A DNA stretch of 64,000 nucleotides, from contig MKSU01000002.1 of NCBI GenBank assembly GCA_001897375.1, forward strand, positions 93,040 through 157,039. Reading direction: 5' to 3'. This document shows, one piece after another, positions 1 through 8,022 of the stretch. The notes below the pieces were generated by a model, which made no database searches, had not been told where the DNA came from, and saw only the letters and a list, made by a program, of their open reading frames with translations. The position numbers and the translations under genes were made by a program. The stretch's first letter is position 1; every line of letters begins with the position of its first letter. The stretch comes from Sphingomonas sp. 67-36. Lineage in GTDB: Bacteria; Pseudomonadota; Alphaproteobacteria; Sphingomonadales; Sphingomonadaceae.

Positions 1-632
1 ACCTTGCCCAGCCCGGTTGTCGTCACCTGCGCGGTGTAGCGCGCGGTGGCGCGGGTTTCGCCGGTGCCGTCGACGCGCACCATGAGGTCGCCGGCGGAGA
101 GCGCGGCGGCGTCGATCGTGCCGGCGCCGTTGCTCGCCAGCCGCGCGCGATTGACGCGGCCGGCGAGCCGCATCGTGCCGGTGCCGATCAGCGAGGCTTC
201 GAGCTGGTCCGCCTGTATCCCGTCCACCGCCAGCGTGCCGGCGCCGTTGACGCCCAGGTCGAGCCGCTGCGCGGCGACCTTGCTCGCCGTCACCTCGGCC
301 CCGGCGCTGAGCAGGATCGTGGTGAGGCGCGGGGTGGAAAGCGTGACGATCAGCGGCTTGCCGCTCGCCGCCGCCTTCGGCGTCTCGCCCCAGCCGCCAG
401 GGCCGAGGCGGACGGCGAGCGTCGTCCCCTCCACCCTGAGATCGAGCCGCGCCAGCATCTCCTCGCTGCCGCTGGCGCTCGCGCGCGGCGAGCCGCCGGC
501 GACGACATGCACCTCGAACGGCCCGTCGACGCGCAGGCGTTCGTAGCTGCCGACGCTGTAGCTGCGCTCGGCGGACTGGGCCGGCGCGGCGGCGATGCAC
601 GCCATCACGGCGAGGGAAAGTGAAAGCTTCAT
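1..632 (-). CDS. exported GIN-domain (DUF2807) protein, C-terminus cut off by window edge
   Basis: The visible 210 residues start with MKLSLSLAVMACIAAAPAQSA, a signal peptide with a likely cleavage after AQSA. The rest is a beta-helix-like chain with recurring glycine-rich turns (GAGT, GTGT), as in the GIN 'putative auto-transporter adhesin head' family (DUF2807). These are periplasmic or surface proteins without a proven biochemical role. It lies 39 bp downstream of the GIN gene that ends at 672, on the same strand and without an operator of its own, so the two are probably co-transcribed. The 3' end lies beyond base 1. Confidence 0.8.
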   Translation of the reverse strand, partial: MKLSLSLAVMACIAAAPAQSAERSYSVGSYERLRVDGPFEVHVVAGGSPRASASGSEEMLARLDLRVEGTTLAVRLGPGGWGETPKAAASGKPLIVTLSTPRLTTILLSAGAEVTASKVAAQRLDLGVNGAGTLAVDGIQADQLEASLIGTGTMRLAGRVNRARLASNGAGTIDAAALSAGDLMVRVDGTGETRATARYTAQVTTTGLGK

Positions 633-671
633 GGCCCGAGCGTCGCGCGAAGCGCGCGCGGGCGCAAGCCG

Positions 672-1394
672 TCAGCCGCCGCAGCGCACCGTGCCGGAGC
701 CGGCCTTGCTCGTCTCGCACTTCGCCTTCGGGCCGAGATCGACGTCGCCCGATCCCATGATCGATATCTTCGCCGGCCCATCGACCAGCGCTCGGACGCT
801 GCCCGATCCGGCGATGTCGACCTTCGCCGAGCTGGCGGTGACTTGCCGCGCGTCGACGTCGCCGGCGCCAGCGATCGACACGGCGAACTGCTGCGTCTTG
901 CCGCCGCGCGCGACGATATTGCCCGACCCGGCGATCGAGAATTCGACGTCATCGGCCGCCAGCGAGCCGATCGTCAGACTGCCGGAGCCGGCGAGCGAAC
1001 CGTCGAAATCGGCGCCATCGATGCGGTCGATCGCCATGTCGCCCGATCCGGCGAGCGAGCCGGCGGTGATGCGCGGCATCGTCACATAGACCTTCGCCTT
1101 GCCCGATCCCCAGTTGAAGCCGGATTTCCGCCCGATGCGCAGCGCGTCGCCGTGCCGCGCGATCACCAGCCGGTCGAGCACGGCGGAATCGCCCTCGGCG
1201 CGGACCGAGAAGGCCGATCCGACGCGCACGTCCACATCGTCCGCGCCGCGCAGGTCGATGGCGGTGAAGCCGCTCGCGGCATAGCTGCGCGCCGAGCCGG
1301 TTCCGCTGGGCGGGATGGCGTTGCGCGCATCGTCGTCGTCCAGACCGCCGCAGGCGGCGAGCGGCAGGAGCATGGCAAGGATCAGGGTGCGCAT
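672..1394 (-). CDS. GIN-domain (DUF2807) lipoprotein
   Basis: 240 aa. The N-terminus MRTLILAMLLPLAACGG has a lipobox (LAAC), so this is a predicted lipoprotein. The body repeats short GSG-turn strands (SLAGSG, SIAGSG, SIAGAG, DIAGSG, SIMGSG) about every 17–20 residues, as expected for the right-handed beta-helix of GIN/DUF2807 proteins. It ends with two conserved cysteines (KCETS and VRCGG). The start was placed at the lipoprotein signal; the reading frame stays open far upstream but only as a shadow of the neighbour. A perfect 15-bp inverted repeat sits 11 bp before the start and probably controls this gene and the next one. Confidence 0.85.
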   Translation of the reverse strand: MRTLILAMLLPLAACGGLDDDDARNAIPPSGTGSARSYAASGFTAIDLRGADDVDVRVGSAFSVRAEGDSAVLDRLVIARHGDALRIGRKSGFNWGSGKAKVYVTMPRITAGSLAGSGDMAIDRIDGADFDGSLAGSGSLTIGSLAADDVEFSIAGSGNIVARGGKTQQFAVSIAGAGDVDARQVTASSAKVDIAGSGSVRALVDGPAKISIMGSGDVDLGPKAKCETSKAGSGTVRCGG

Positions 1395-1404
1395 CTCGGG
1401 AATC

Positions 1405-1440
1405 CTCCGATGTGTATTAATGTAATAATACACATCGGAG
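1405..1440 (-). promoter_or_regulatory. palindromic operator 1 of the GIN-domain genes
   Basis: Perfect inverted repeat: arm CTCCGATGTGTATTA at 1405–1419, 6-base spacer, and its complement at 1426–1440. It lies just upstream of the GIN lipoprotein gene. The core GTGTATTA-N6-TAATACAC recurs with identical geometry before the next GIN gene. A dimeric repressor, for example of the GntR/YtrA type, is an inference; no regulator gene is visible in the window. Confidence 0.75.
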
Positions 1441-1456
1441 CTATTGCAAGTCAATC

Positions 1457-2200
1457 CTAACGTCCGCCGCACAATGCCCTGCCGCTGCCGACGCGGCTCA
1501 CCGCGCAGCGCGCACGCGGCCCGAGATCGGCGTCGCCGCTGCCGGCGATCGAGACGCGCGCCTCGCCATCGACCTGCGCACGGACGCCGCCCGATCCGGC
1601 GATCGAGATATCGGCCGCGCGGGCGCGCAGCCGCTCGCCGGCGAACCGGCCTGAGCCGCCGAGGTTGACCTTCAGTTCGCGGGCGTCTCCGGATGCGATG
1701 ATCGATCCGCTGCCTCCGATCGATCCGCTCAATTGCTCGACCGCGACATTGCCAAGGGTGAGCGAGCCGGACCCGCCGATCGCCCCGTCGAACCGGCCGC
1801 CGGTCACGCGATCGACGTTGATCCCGCCGCTGCCGCCGATGTTCGCGCTGCGGATGCGCGGCATCGTCACCACGAAGCGCACCGCGCGCAGCGCGCGTTC
1901 GTCGCGCGCGCGGTCGCTGTAGCGCTGCTCGATCTGGAGCGAATCGCCGTTGCGGGTGACGCGCACGTCGGCGAATGCCTGCGCCGGGCCGGTCGCGCGG
2001 ACCGAGAAGAACGGGCCGACGCGCACGTCGACGTGCGCCGGCAAGGCCAGCCCGACCGAGTTGAAGCCGTCGACCGGATAGACCAGGGCGGCGCCGTCGC
2101 GGCGCGGGGCGATACCCGGCCCGCGATCGCTGTCCCACGAGGCGGCGCCGGCGGTGGCGGCGATCGCCACGAGCGGCAGGGCGAGAAGCACAGGACGCAT
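1457..2200 (-). CDS. exported GIN-domain (DUF2807) protein
   Basis: 247 aa, a paralogue of the lipoprotein downstream of it. The signal peptide MRPVLLALPLVAIAATAGAAS is followed by a GIN beta-helix with repeated GGSG turns (NIGGSGGI, AIGGSGSL, SIGGSGSI, NLGGSGRF, SIAGSG). Like its neighbour it ends in a Cys-containing tail (RCAVSRVGSGRALCGG), so the two terminal cysteines are conserved and may form a disulfide. Its own operator (2211–2240) has the same layout as the one before the next gene, so both are probably controlled by the same factor. Function unknown. Confidence 0.85.
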   Translation of the reverse strand: MRPVLLALPLVAIAATAGAASWDSDRGPGIAPRRDGAALVYPVDGFNSVGLALPAHVDVRVGPFFSVRATGPAQAFADVRVTRNGDSLQIEQRYSDRARDERALRAVRFVVTMPRIRSANIGGSGGINVDRVTGGRFDGAIGGSGSLTLGNVAVEQLSGSIGGSGSIIASGDARELKVNLGGSGRFAGERLRARAADISIAGSGGVRAQVDGEARVSIAGSGDADLGPRARCAVSRVGSGRALCGGR

Positions 2201-2210
2201 CGATACTCTC

Positions 2211-2240
2211 CTTGGTGTATTGGAGCGACAATACACCGAG
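2211..2240 (-). promoter_or_regulatory. palindromic operator 2 of the GIN-domain genes
   Basis: Inverted repeat: CTTGGTGTATTG (2211–2222), a 6-base spacer, then CAATACACCGAG (2229–2240), one mismatch between arms. Same GTGTATTR-N6-YAATACAC core and the same spacer length as the operator at 1405–1440, and the same place just before a GIN gene. Confidence 0.7.
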
Positions 2241-2287
2241 ATGATTACGCCTGTAAACGAAAAAACGGCGACCCCGCAGCGGGATGA

Positions 2288-2323
2288 GACAAAGAAAAAG
2301 GGCGGCCCCGTCGGGGACCGCCC
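2288..2323 (-). terminator. rho-independent terminator after carD
   Basis: Read on the minus strand, a GC-rich hairpin (outer arms GGGCGG/CCGCCC with CCCC/GGGG inside, 2300–2323) is followed directly by a T-rich tract (TTTTTCTTTG, 2290–2299). It lies about 25 bp past the carD stop codon. Confidence 0.8.
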
Positions 2324-2348
2324 TCGTCCGGTCGCGGCGGCGGGCCGA

Positions 2349-2882
2349 TCAGGCCGGCGCCTTGTCCTTGTTGTAGATCGCGGCGGCCTTGCGGAGGATA
2401 TCGAGGATCTTCTCCTGCGCCGCGCCCTCGTCGATCTGCTCCATCGCGGCCAGCTCGCGAGCGAGGCGGCTCGTCGCGCCCTCGAAGATCTGGCGCTCGG
2501 AATAGCTCTGCTCGGGCTGGTCGTCGGCGCGGAACAGGTCGCGGACCACCTCGGCGATCGACACGAGGTCGCCCGAGTTGATCTTCGCCTCATATTCCTG
2601 CGCGCGGCGCGACCACATGGTGCGCTTGACCTTGGGCTTGCCCTTCAGCGTCTCCATCGCCTCGCGCATCGTCTTGTCGGACGAGAGCTTGCGCATCCCG
2701 ACCGATTCCGCCTTGTTGGTCGGCACGCGGAGCGTCATCTTCTCCTTCTCGAAGCGCAGCACGTAAAGCTCGAGCTGCATGCCGGCGATTTCCTGTTTCT
2801 GCAGTTCGATGACCCTGCCGACCCCGTGCTTGGGATACACGACATAATCACCGACATCGAAATGCAGAGCCTTGGCAGCCAT
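2349..2882 (-). CDS. carD: CarD/CdnL-family transcription regulator
   Basis: 177 aa. Full-length CarD_CdnL_TRCF protein. The N-terminal RNA-polymerase-interaction domain begins FDVGDYVVYPKHGVGRVIEL, followed by the helical DNA-contacting domain with KRTMWSRRAQEYEAKINSGD, where the conserved Trp that wedges the promoter bubble is expected. The family binds the RNAP beta subunit and stabilises open complexes at housekeeping (notably rRNA) promoters. A purine-rich GAAAGG lies about 7 bp before the ATG. Monocistronic, with a strong terminator downstream. Confidence 0.95.
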   Translation of the reverse strand: MAAKALHFDVGDYVVYPKHGVGRVIELQKQEIAGMQLELYVLRFEKEKMTLRVPTNKAESVGMRKLSSDKTMREAMETLKGKPKVKRTMWSRRAQEYEAKINSGDLVSIAEVVRDLFRADDQPEQSYSERQIFEGATSRLARELAAMEQIDEGAAQEKILDILRKAAAIYNKDKAPA

Positions 2883-3027
2883 TTAGGGGCCTTTCGTCAG
2901 GATATGATCCCGCCCGTCCGCGCCGCGGTGAAAGCCACGTCGAGGAAACAGGGGGAGGATAAGGGTTGGACATCTCCGGCGGCCATGCGGTTCGAATCCG
3001 GCCGTCACGGACGTATATAGCACGCCT

Positions 3028-3067
3028 GTAATAAAATTGCCAGCATCACAATGGCAGTGATGCTGGC
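3028..3067 (-). terminator. hairpin terminator after fdxA
   Basis: Perfect 11-bp stem GCCAGCATCAC / GTGATGCTGGC (3039–3067) with a 7-base loop. On the minus strand it is followed by AATTTTATTA, a moderate T-rich tail. It lies about 50 bp beyond the fdxA stop and before the carD promoter region. Confidence 0.65.
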
Positions 3068-3115
3068 CTGTTCGATTCGGCGATGTCGGAAGGCCCCGGC
3101 GGCGGGGCGGCGGGG

Positions 3116-3457
3116 TCAGTCGCCCGCGCCCGGCTCGGCGGAGAAATATTTGTCGTACTTGCCGGTCTCGCCCTTGTGCTCGTCGGCGTCGGCCGGGGTC
3201 TGATCGTTCTTGCGCGTGACGTTGGGCCATTGCGCGGAGAAGGTGTTGTTCAGCTCCAGCCACTTCTCCAGCCCGCTCTCGGTATCGGGCAGGATCGCCT
3301 CGGCCGGGCATTCCGGCTCGCACACGCCGCAGTCGATGCACTCGCTGGGGTTGATGACGAGCATGTTCTCGCCCTCGTAGAAACAGTCGACCGGGCACAC
3401 CTCGACGCAATCCATATATTTGCAGCGGATGCAGGCGTCGGTGACGACGTAGGTCAT
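3116..3457 (-). CDS. fdxA: 7Fe ferredoxin FdxA
   Basis: 113 aa, the usual length of alphaproteobacterial FdxA. Cysteine motifs for a [3Fe-4S] and a [4Fe-4S] cluster are visible: [18 protein letters not shown] near the N-terminus and [16 protein letters not shown] at about residues 39–54. The C-terminal extension is acidic and ends [14 protein letters not shown] soluble low-potential electron carrier. A GAGGGGAG ribosome-binding site precedes the ATG. The S4-domain gene upstream on the same strand ends 58 bp before the start, so a shared transcript is possible. Confidence 0.95.
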   Translation of the reverse strand: MTYVVTDACIRCKYMDCVEVCPVDCFYEGENMLVINPSECIDCGVCEPECPAEAILPDTESGLEKWLELNNTFSAQWPNVTRKNDQTPADADEHKGETGKYDKYFSAEPGAGD

Positions 3458-3515
3458 TGCCGGATAACTCCCCTCGGACGGACAAATTCGCTGCTATGCC
3501 GCGCGACCGGCATCG

Positions 3516-3797
3516 TCAATCGTTCCCGGCTTGCTGCGAGTGGTTATCAGCAATGAGGTCTAGATAGCAGGCGCGCGCCTCCGCCGGCGGCCCGCGCCGC
3601 GCCGGCAGCGCCTCGATCCGCAACGCGCGGACGCGGCCGCCGTGCGCGAAGGTCAGCACGTTGCCGACGCGGACGGGCGCGGCGGCGCGCTCCACCGCGC
3701 GGCCGTCGATGCGCAGGTGGCCGTCGCTCGCCAGCGCCTGTGCCGCGCCGCGTGTCCTGACGATGCGCGCGAACCACAGGAATCGGTCGAGCCGCAT
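3516..3797 (-). CDS. S4-domain RNA-binding protein (Hsp15-like)
   Basis: 93 aa starting MRLDRFLWFARIVRTRGAAQ, the typical opening of the S4 RNA-binding fold in Hsp15-type ribosome-associated heat-shock proteins. A longer in-frame start (about 50 residues more) would overlap the helicase gene and adds only low-complexity Ala/Arg sequence, so the shorter one was chosen. It begins 13 bp after the helicase stop, which suggests a two-gene operon; both products would bind RNA. The family rescues blocked 50S–nascent-chain complexes; that role here is inferred. Confidence 0.85.
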   Translation of the reverse strand: MRLDRFLWFARIVRTRGAAQALASDGHLRIDGRAVERAAAPVRVGNVLTFAHGGRVRALRIEALPARRGPPAEARACYLDLIADNHSQQAGND

Positions 3798-3810
3798 CGC
3801 TCCCGGCACG

Positions 3811-6321
3811 TCAGCCACGGCGCAGCGTGGCCAGCGCGGCGAAGACGTTGCCCGGTGCGGGCGGCTGCGCGGCGCGGCGGGCTTGCGGGCGGCCGTGCCA
3901 GCGCCAGCCCGATGCGCCCTCCGCATCCTGCGCCGGGCGGAAGCCAAGTTCGGCCATCAGCCGCGCGATCGTCGTCGGCTGCAACCCGATCGAGGTGGCG
4001 AGCGCCGGATCGGGGGTGAATGGCTTGCGGCCGTCGCGCGCCTCATGCGCCGCGCGCGCGATCCGCTCGACCAGATCGACCCGCACCGCCTGCGTCGCGA
4101 GCGGGCGGAAGCCCATTGCGGGAACCCCGCCCGGTGTGCCGCGCGCTAGGGCGGTCGCGCCGGCAGGCGGCAGCGCCACCGCCTCGCCGCGCGCCGCGAG
4201 CAAGGCGATCCGCCACGGCTGCGCGCGCGGCTTGAGCAGGCGTGGGTCGAACAGATCGAGCGCGCCGATCGTCACGCCCGCCTTGCGCAGCCGCTGGCGA
4301 TCGGCCGGCGTGAGTGCGTCGATCGCGGCGCGCAGCGGCTGCCGCTCGGTGAAGCCGGCGCCAGCTTCCAGCGCCCCGGCGATGCTGCGCAGCGCGGGCG
4401 TCGCCTGTTCGTCGCGCGCCAGTTCCGCGAGCCGGGCGAGCGTCGGCACGGCCTGCGCCACCGCGTCCGCGGTCCAGCGCCGTACCCGCGTCAGCACCTC
4501 GCGGCGCAGCGCGACGTCGAGGCAATCGAGCGCGGGGTCGAGCGTCGCCTCGGGCCGCGCGAGCGACCGTCCCGCCGCCAGCGTCGCGACGACATGTCCC
4601 TGCCAGCGGATCTCGCCCTCGCGCATCGACAAATCGCCGTCCGGCGCGTCGATCAGCGCGCGGGCGCGGCGCGCGCGCTCCGCCGCCAGCCGCTTCTCGG
4701 CGGTGGCGAGCAGCAGCCGCTTGTCCGTGGCGCGCGCTTCCGGGGCGACGACGAAGCGGAATCCCTCCAGCCGGCCGATCGGATGGGTGTCGATCATCAC
4801 CTCGCCATCCTCGCCGATCGTCACCGGCAGCGCCGCCGCGCCGCCCCCGATCTGGCGGACGAGCGCGCTGGTGCGCTTGTCGACGAAGCGCTGCGTCAGC
4901 CCGGCGTGGAGCGCGTCGGACAGCCGCTCCTCCACCGCCAGGGTACGCGCCGCCCAATGCGCGGGGTCGGCGAGCCAGTCGCCGCGCTGGGCGATATACG
5001 CCCAGGTGCGGATCGCCGCGAGCCGCCCCGCCAAGGTCTCGACGTCGCCATCGGGGCGATCGAGCCGCGCCACCTCGTCGGCGAACCATTGGTGCGGGAT
5101 ATGGCCCTCGGCGAGATAGGTGAAGATGCGCGAGACGAAGCGCGCGTGGACGTCCGGCCCAAGCTTCTGGAAATCGGGGATGCCGCACGCCGCCCACAGC
5201 CGCGCGACCTGCCCCTTCGCCCGCGCGCGGATCGCGGGATCGTCGGCGAGGCGGCGCAGCACGGCGAGATCGATCGCCTCCGGCGCGGCGCGCAGCATCA
5301 GATCGTCGGGTGGGGCGGAGAGCGAAGCGATCAGCGCGTCGAGGCTCGACAGGTCCGGCCGCCCCTCGCGCCAGTAGAGCCAGTCGAGCGGCGCGAAGCG
5401 ATGCTCCTCGATCGCCAGCACCTCCTCGGGCAGGAACGCCTCCGGCCCTTCCTCGACCAGCGCGCCGAACGTGCCGTCGCGCTGGTGGCGGCCGGCGCGG
5501 CCGGCGATCTGTGCCATCTCCGCGATCGTCAGTCGGCGGCGGCGGCGTCCGTCGAACTTGTGCAGCCCGGCGAAGGCGACATGCGCCACGTCCATGTTGA
5601 GGCCCATGCCGATCGCGTCGGTCGCGACGAGATAATCGACCTCGCCTGCCTGGAACATCGCCACCTGCGCGTTGCGGGTGCGCGGGGAGAGCGAGCCCAT
5701 CACCACCGCCGCCCCGCCGCGCAGCCGGCGCAGCATTTCCGCCACCGCGTAAACCTCCTCGGCGGAGAAGGCGACGATCGCGGAGCGGCGCGGCAGGCGG
5801 CTGATCTTCTTCGCCCCCGCATAGCTGAGCGTCGAGAAGCGCGGCCGCTCGACGATCTCCGCGCCGGGGACGAGATGGCGCAGCACCGGGCGCAGCGTAT
5901 CGGCGCCGAGGATCATCGTCTCCTCGCGCCCACGCGCGTGGAGCAGCCGGTCGGTGAAGACGTGGCCGCGCTCCGGGTCCGCGCCGAGCTGCGCCTCGTC
6001 CAATGCGACGAAGGCCACGTCGCGGAGGTTTTCGCTGGCGCTCCCGGCCTGCCGGCTTTCGCGCAGCGGCATGCTCTCGGCGGTGCACAGGAACCAGCGC
6101 GCGTCCTTCGGCACGATGCGTTCCTCGCCGGTGATCAGCGCGACGCGCTCCGGCCCCTTCATCGCCACCACCCGGTCATAGACCTCGCGCGCCAGCAGCC
6201 GCAGCGGGAAGCCGATCATCCCGCTGGAATGCGCCGCCATCCGCTCGACGGCGAGGTGGGTCTTGCCGGTATTGGTGGGGCCGAGCACCGCGGTGACGCG
6301 GGCATTGTCTGGAACGCGCAT
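3811..6321 (-). CDS. Suv3-like RNA helicase (DEXH superfamily 2)
   Basis: 836 aa from the start MRVPDNARVTAVLGPTNTGKTH. Walker A is GPTNTGKT (residues 14–21), the DEXH-type box is DEAQ in VALDEAQLGADPERGH, and later helicase motifs include GMGLNMDVAHVAF and QIAGRAGRHQRDG. The fold resembles the mitochondrial degradosome helicase SUV3 and its alphaproteobacterial homologues, which unwind RNA. The long C-terminal half is family-typical and poorly characterised. An upstream in-frame ATG (6402) would add 27 unconserved-looking residues before the P-loop strand. Probably co-transcribed with the S4 protein. Confidence 0.9.
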   Translation of the reverse strand: MRVPDNARVTAVLGPTNTGKTHLAVERMAAHSSGMIGFPLRLLAREVYDRVVAMKGPERVALITGEERIVPKDARWFLCTAESMPLRESRQAGSASENLRDVAFVALDEAQLGADPERGHVFTDRLLHARGREETMILGADTLRPVLRHLVPGAEIVERPRFSTLSYAGAKKISRLPRRSAIVAFSAEEVYAVAEMLRRLRGGAAVVMGSLSPRTRNAQVAMFQAGEVDYLVATDAIGMGLNMDVAHVAFAGLHKFDGRRRRRLTIAEMAQIAGRAGRHQRDGTFGALVEEGPEAFLPEEVLAIEEHRFAPLDWLYWREGRPDLSSLDALIASLSAPPDDLMLRAAPEAIDLAVLRRLADDPAIRARAKGQVARLWAACGIPDFQKLGPDVHARFVSRIFTYLAEGHIPHQWFADEVARLDRPDGDVETLAGRLAAIRTWAYIAQRGDWLADPAHWAARTLAVEERLSDALHAGLTQRFVDKRTSALVRQIGGGAAALPVTIGEDGEVMIDTHPIGRLEGFRFVVAPEARATDKRLLLATAEKRLAAERARRARALIDAPDGDLSMREGEIRWQGHVVATLAAGRSLARPEATLDPALDCLDVALRREVLTRVRRWTADAVAQAVPTLARLAELARDEQATPALRSIAGALEAGAGFTERQPLRAAIDALTPADRQRLRKAGVTIGALDLFDPRLLKPRAQPWRIALLAARGEAVALPPAGATALARGTPGGVPAMGFRPLATQAVRVDLVERIARAAHEARDGRKPFTPDPALATSIGLQPTTIARLMAELGFRPAQDAEGASGWRWHGRPQARRAAQPPAPGNVFAALATLRRG

Positions 6322-6515
6322 GACCGACGTTACATCGGCGGCGGCGTGCGATGATGCAACCTTCCGGCCGCTTCGCCGCAGGGCGCGAACGCCCCGCCGC
6401 ATCGGAACCCACGGTTTCCGCCGGTTAATTTGACTTTAGAACATTGGGCTTACATCCCGGCGACTGGACGCGCCGGGGGGTCGGCGACGGTGGATTTCGG
6501 GGGACGCCTCCTCGC

Positions 6516-7982
6516 ATGTTTTTGCGCGAACAGCCTGGACTGGAGCTTGCCGGCGGCGCCGGGACCGGCTCGTTCGGGCGCGCGCTCGTCCCGGTAAAAT
6601 CGCTTTCGCGCTACGAGCAACTGCGCATCGCGGCGGCGCGGATCGACTGGGTGCCCGATCTCGGCGCCGAGATCGGCTCGCTGACCTGGTGGCGCGGGCT
6701 TGCCACCTGCACCCTGCTGTGCGGCGCCGCGATCCTCACCGCGCCCGGCTTGCGCCCGGTGCCGGGCTTCGTCGCCGCCCCGATGACTGGCGCGGCATGG
6801 GAGGAGGCGCGGCCGCTGGCGATCGCGCCGCTCGCGCTGGGCGGCGGCACCGGGCGGCGGATGGCGGCGACCGATCTCGTCCGCCCGCTCGCCGAGACGC
6901 CCGAGCGCCCGGTCATCGAGCTGACCGCGACGCTGGGCGACGGCGACCGGCTGGTCTCCGCGCTGCAGCGCGCCGGTGTCGGCCGCCCCGACGCCGCCGA
7001 GGCGGCATCGCTGATCGCGCGGGCGGTGGCGCTGGACGACATCCCCTCCGGCACGATGCTCGACCTCACGCTCGGCCGCCGCGCCGACAAGCGCGTGGCG
7101 CGGCCGCTGGAGCGGCTGGCGTTCCGCGCGAAATTCGACCTCAACCTCGCGATCAACCGCGCCGGCGAGGGGCTGACGCTCGAACGCCACCCGATCGCGA
7201 TCGATCACACGCCGCTGCGCGTCACGGGGCGCGTCGGTTCCAGCCTCTATCGCTCGGCCCGCGCGGCGGGCGTGCCGGCGCGGCTGGTGGAAGCCTATAT
7301 CAAGGCGCTCGCCTCGCGCGTGTCGATCGGGCGCGACGTGCGCGCCGACGACCGTTTCGACATCATCGCCGAACAGCAGCGCGCCGCCACCGGCGAGGTG
7401 CAGGTCGGCCAGCTCCAGTTCGCCGGGCTGGATCAGGGCCATCGCAAGATCCAGCTCGTCCGCTGGGGCGACAATGCGCAATGGTGGGACGCCAGGGGGC
7501 AGAGCGAGCGGCGCGGCGCGATGGGGATGCCGGTCGCGGGCCACGTCACCTCCACCTATGGCAACCGGATGCACCCGCTGCTCGGCTTCATGCGGATGCA
7601 CCGGGGGATGGACATCGGCGCCCCTTATGGCTCGCCGATCCACGCCGCGAGCGACGGCGTGGTCGCGCAGGCGGGACGTGCCGGGGGCTACGGCAATTTC
7701 GTCAAGCTCGCGCATCCCGGCGGCGTCGCCACCGGCTATGGCCATATGAGCCGCATCGCGGTGCGCGCCGGCCAGCACGTCTCGCGCGGGCAGGTGATCG
7801 GCTATGTCGGCTCGACCGGCCTGTCGACCGGCCCGCACCTGCATTGGGAGGTGTGGAAGAACGGCGTGTCGGTCAATCCGCGCTCGATTTCCCTGTCCAG
7901 CGTCGCGGTGCTCTCGGGCAAGGCGCTGCGCGAGTTCAAGGCCAAGGTGGCGAACCTGCTGGCGACCGCGCCAGCGCGCTGA
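6516..7982 (+). CDS. M23-family (LytM) peptidoglycan endopeptidase
   Basis: 488 aa. One N-terminal transmembrane segment (about residues 55–75, ending TAPGLRPVPG), a linker/regulatory region, then a C-terminal LytM domain. The zinc ligands and catalytic residues are in place: H362 and D366 in HRGMDIGAPYG, and H441/H443 in GPHLHWEVW. Such proteins cut peptide cross-links of murein during growth or division. An upstream ATG at 6444 is possible but adds a basic, unusual leader. Divergent from the helicase gene across 194 bp; convergent with the HerA-like gene. Confidence 0.9.
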   Translation: MFLREQPGLELAGGAGTGSFGRALVPVKSLSRYEQLRIAAARIDWVPDLGAEIGSLTWWRGLATCTLLCGAAILTAPGLRPVPGFVAAPMTGAAWEEARPLAIAPLALGGGTGRRMAATDLVRPLAETPERPVIELTATLGDGDRLVSALQRAGVGRPDAAEAASLIARAVALDDIPSGTMLDLTLGRRADKRVARPLERLAFRAKFDLNLAINRAGEGLTLERHPIAIDHTPLRVTGRVGSSLYRSARAAGVPARLVEAYIKALASRVSIGRDVRADDRFDIIAEQQRAATGEVQVGQLQFAGLDQGHRKIQLVRWGDNAQWWDARGQSERRGAMGMPVAGHVTSTYGNRMHPLLGFMRMHRGMDIGAPYGSPIHAASDGVVAQAGRAGGYGNFVKLAHPGGVATGYGHMSRIAVRAGQHVSRGQVIGYVGSTGLSTGPHLHWEVWKNGVSVNPRSISLSSVAVLSGKALREFKAKVANLLATAPAR

Positions 7983-7994
7983 GTCCGGTGGCGA

Positions 7995-8014
7995 CCCTTC
8001 CCTGAGGGGAAGGG
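7995..8014. terminator. hairpin between convergent genes
   Basis: Perfect 8-bp stem CCCTTCCC / GGGAAGGG with a TGAG loop, 12 bp after the M23 peptidase stop and 8 bp past the stop of the converging HerA-like gene. It lacks a T-tract, so it is at best a bidirectional, weak terminator. Confidence 0.45.
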
Positions 8015-8022
8015 CGCGAGGA

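Noticed and set aside
2984-3020. GGTTCGAATCC, identical to a tRNA T-loop, near the carD promoter
   Set aside because: The T-stem pairs at only three of five positions and no matching acceptor stem, anticodon arm or D-arm lies upstream; there is no tRNA here.
6421-6460. TTGACT … TTACAT as a promoter of the M23 peptidase gene
   Set aside because: The spacing is 14 bp, too short for a sigma-70-type promoter.
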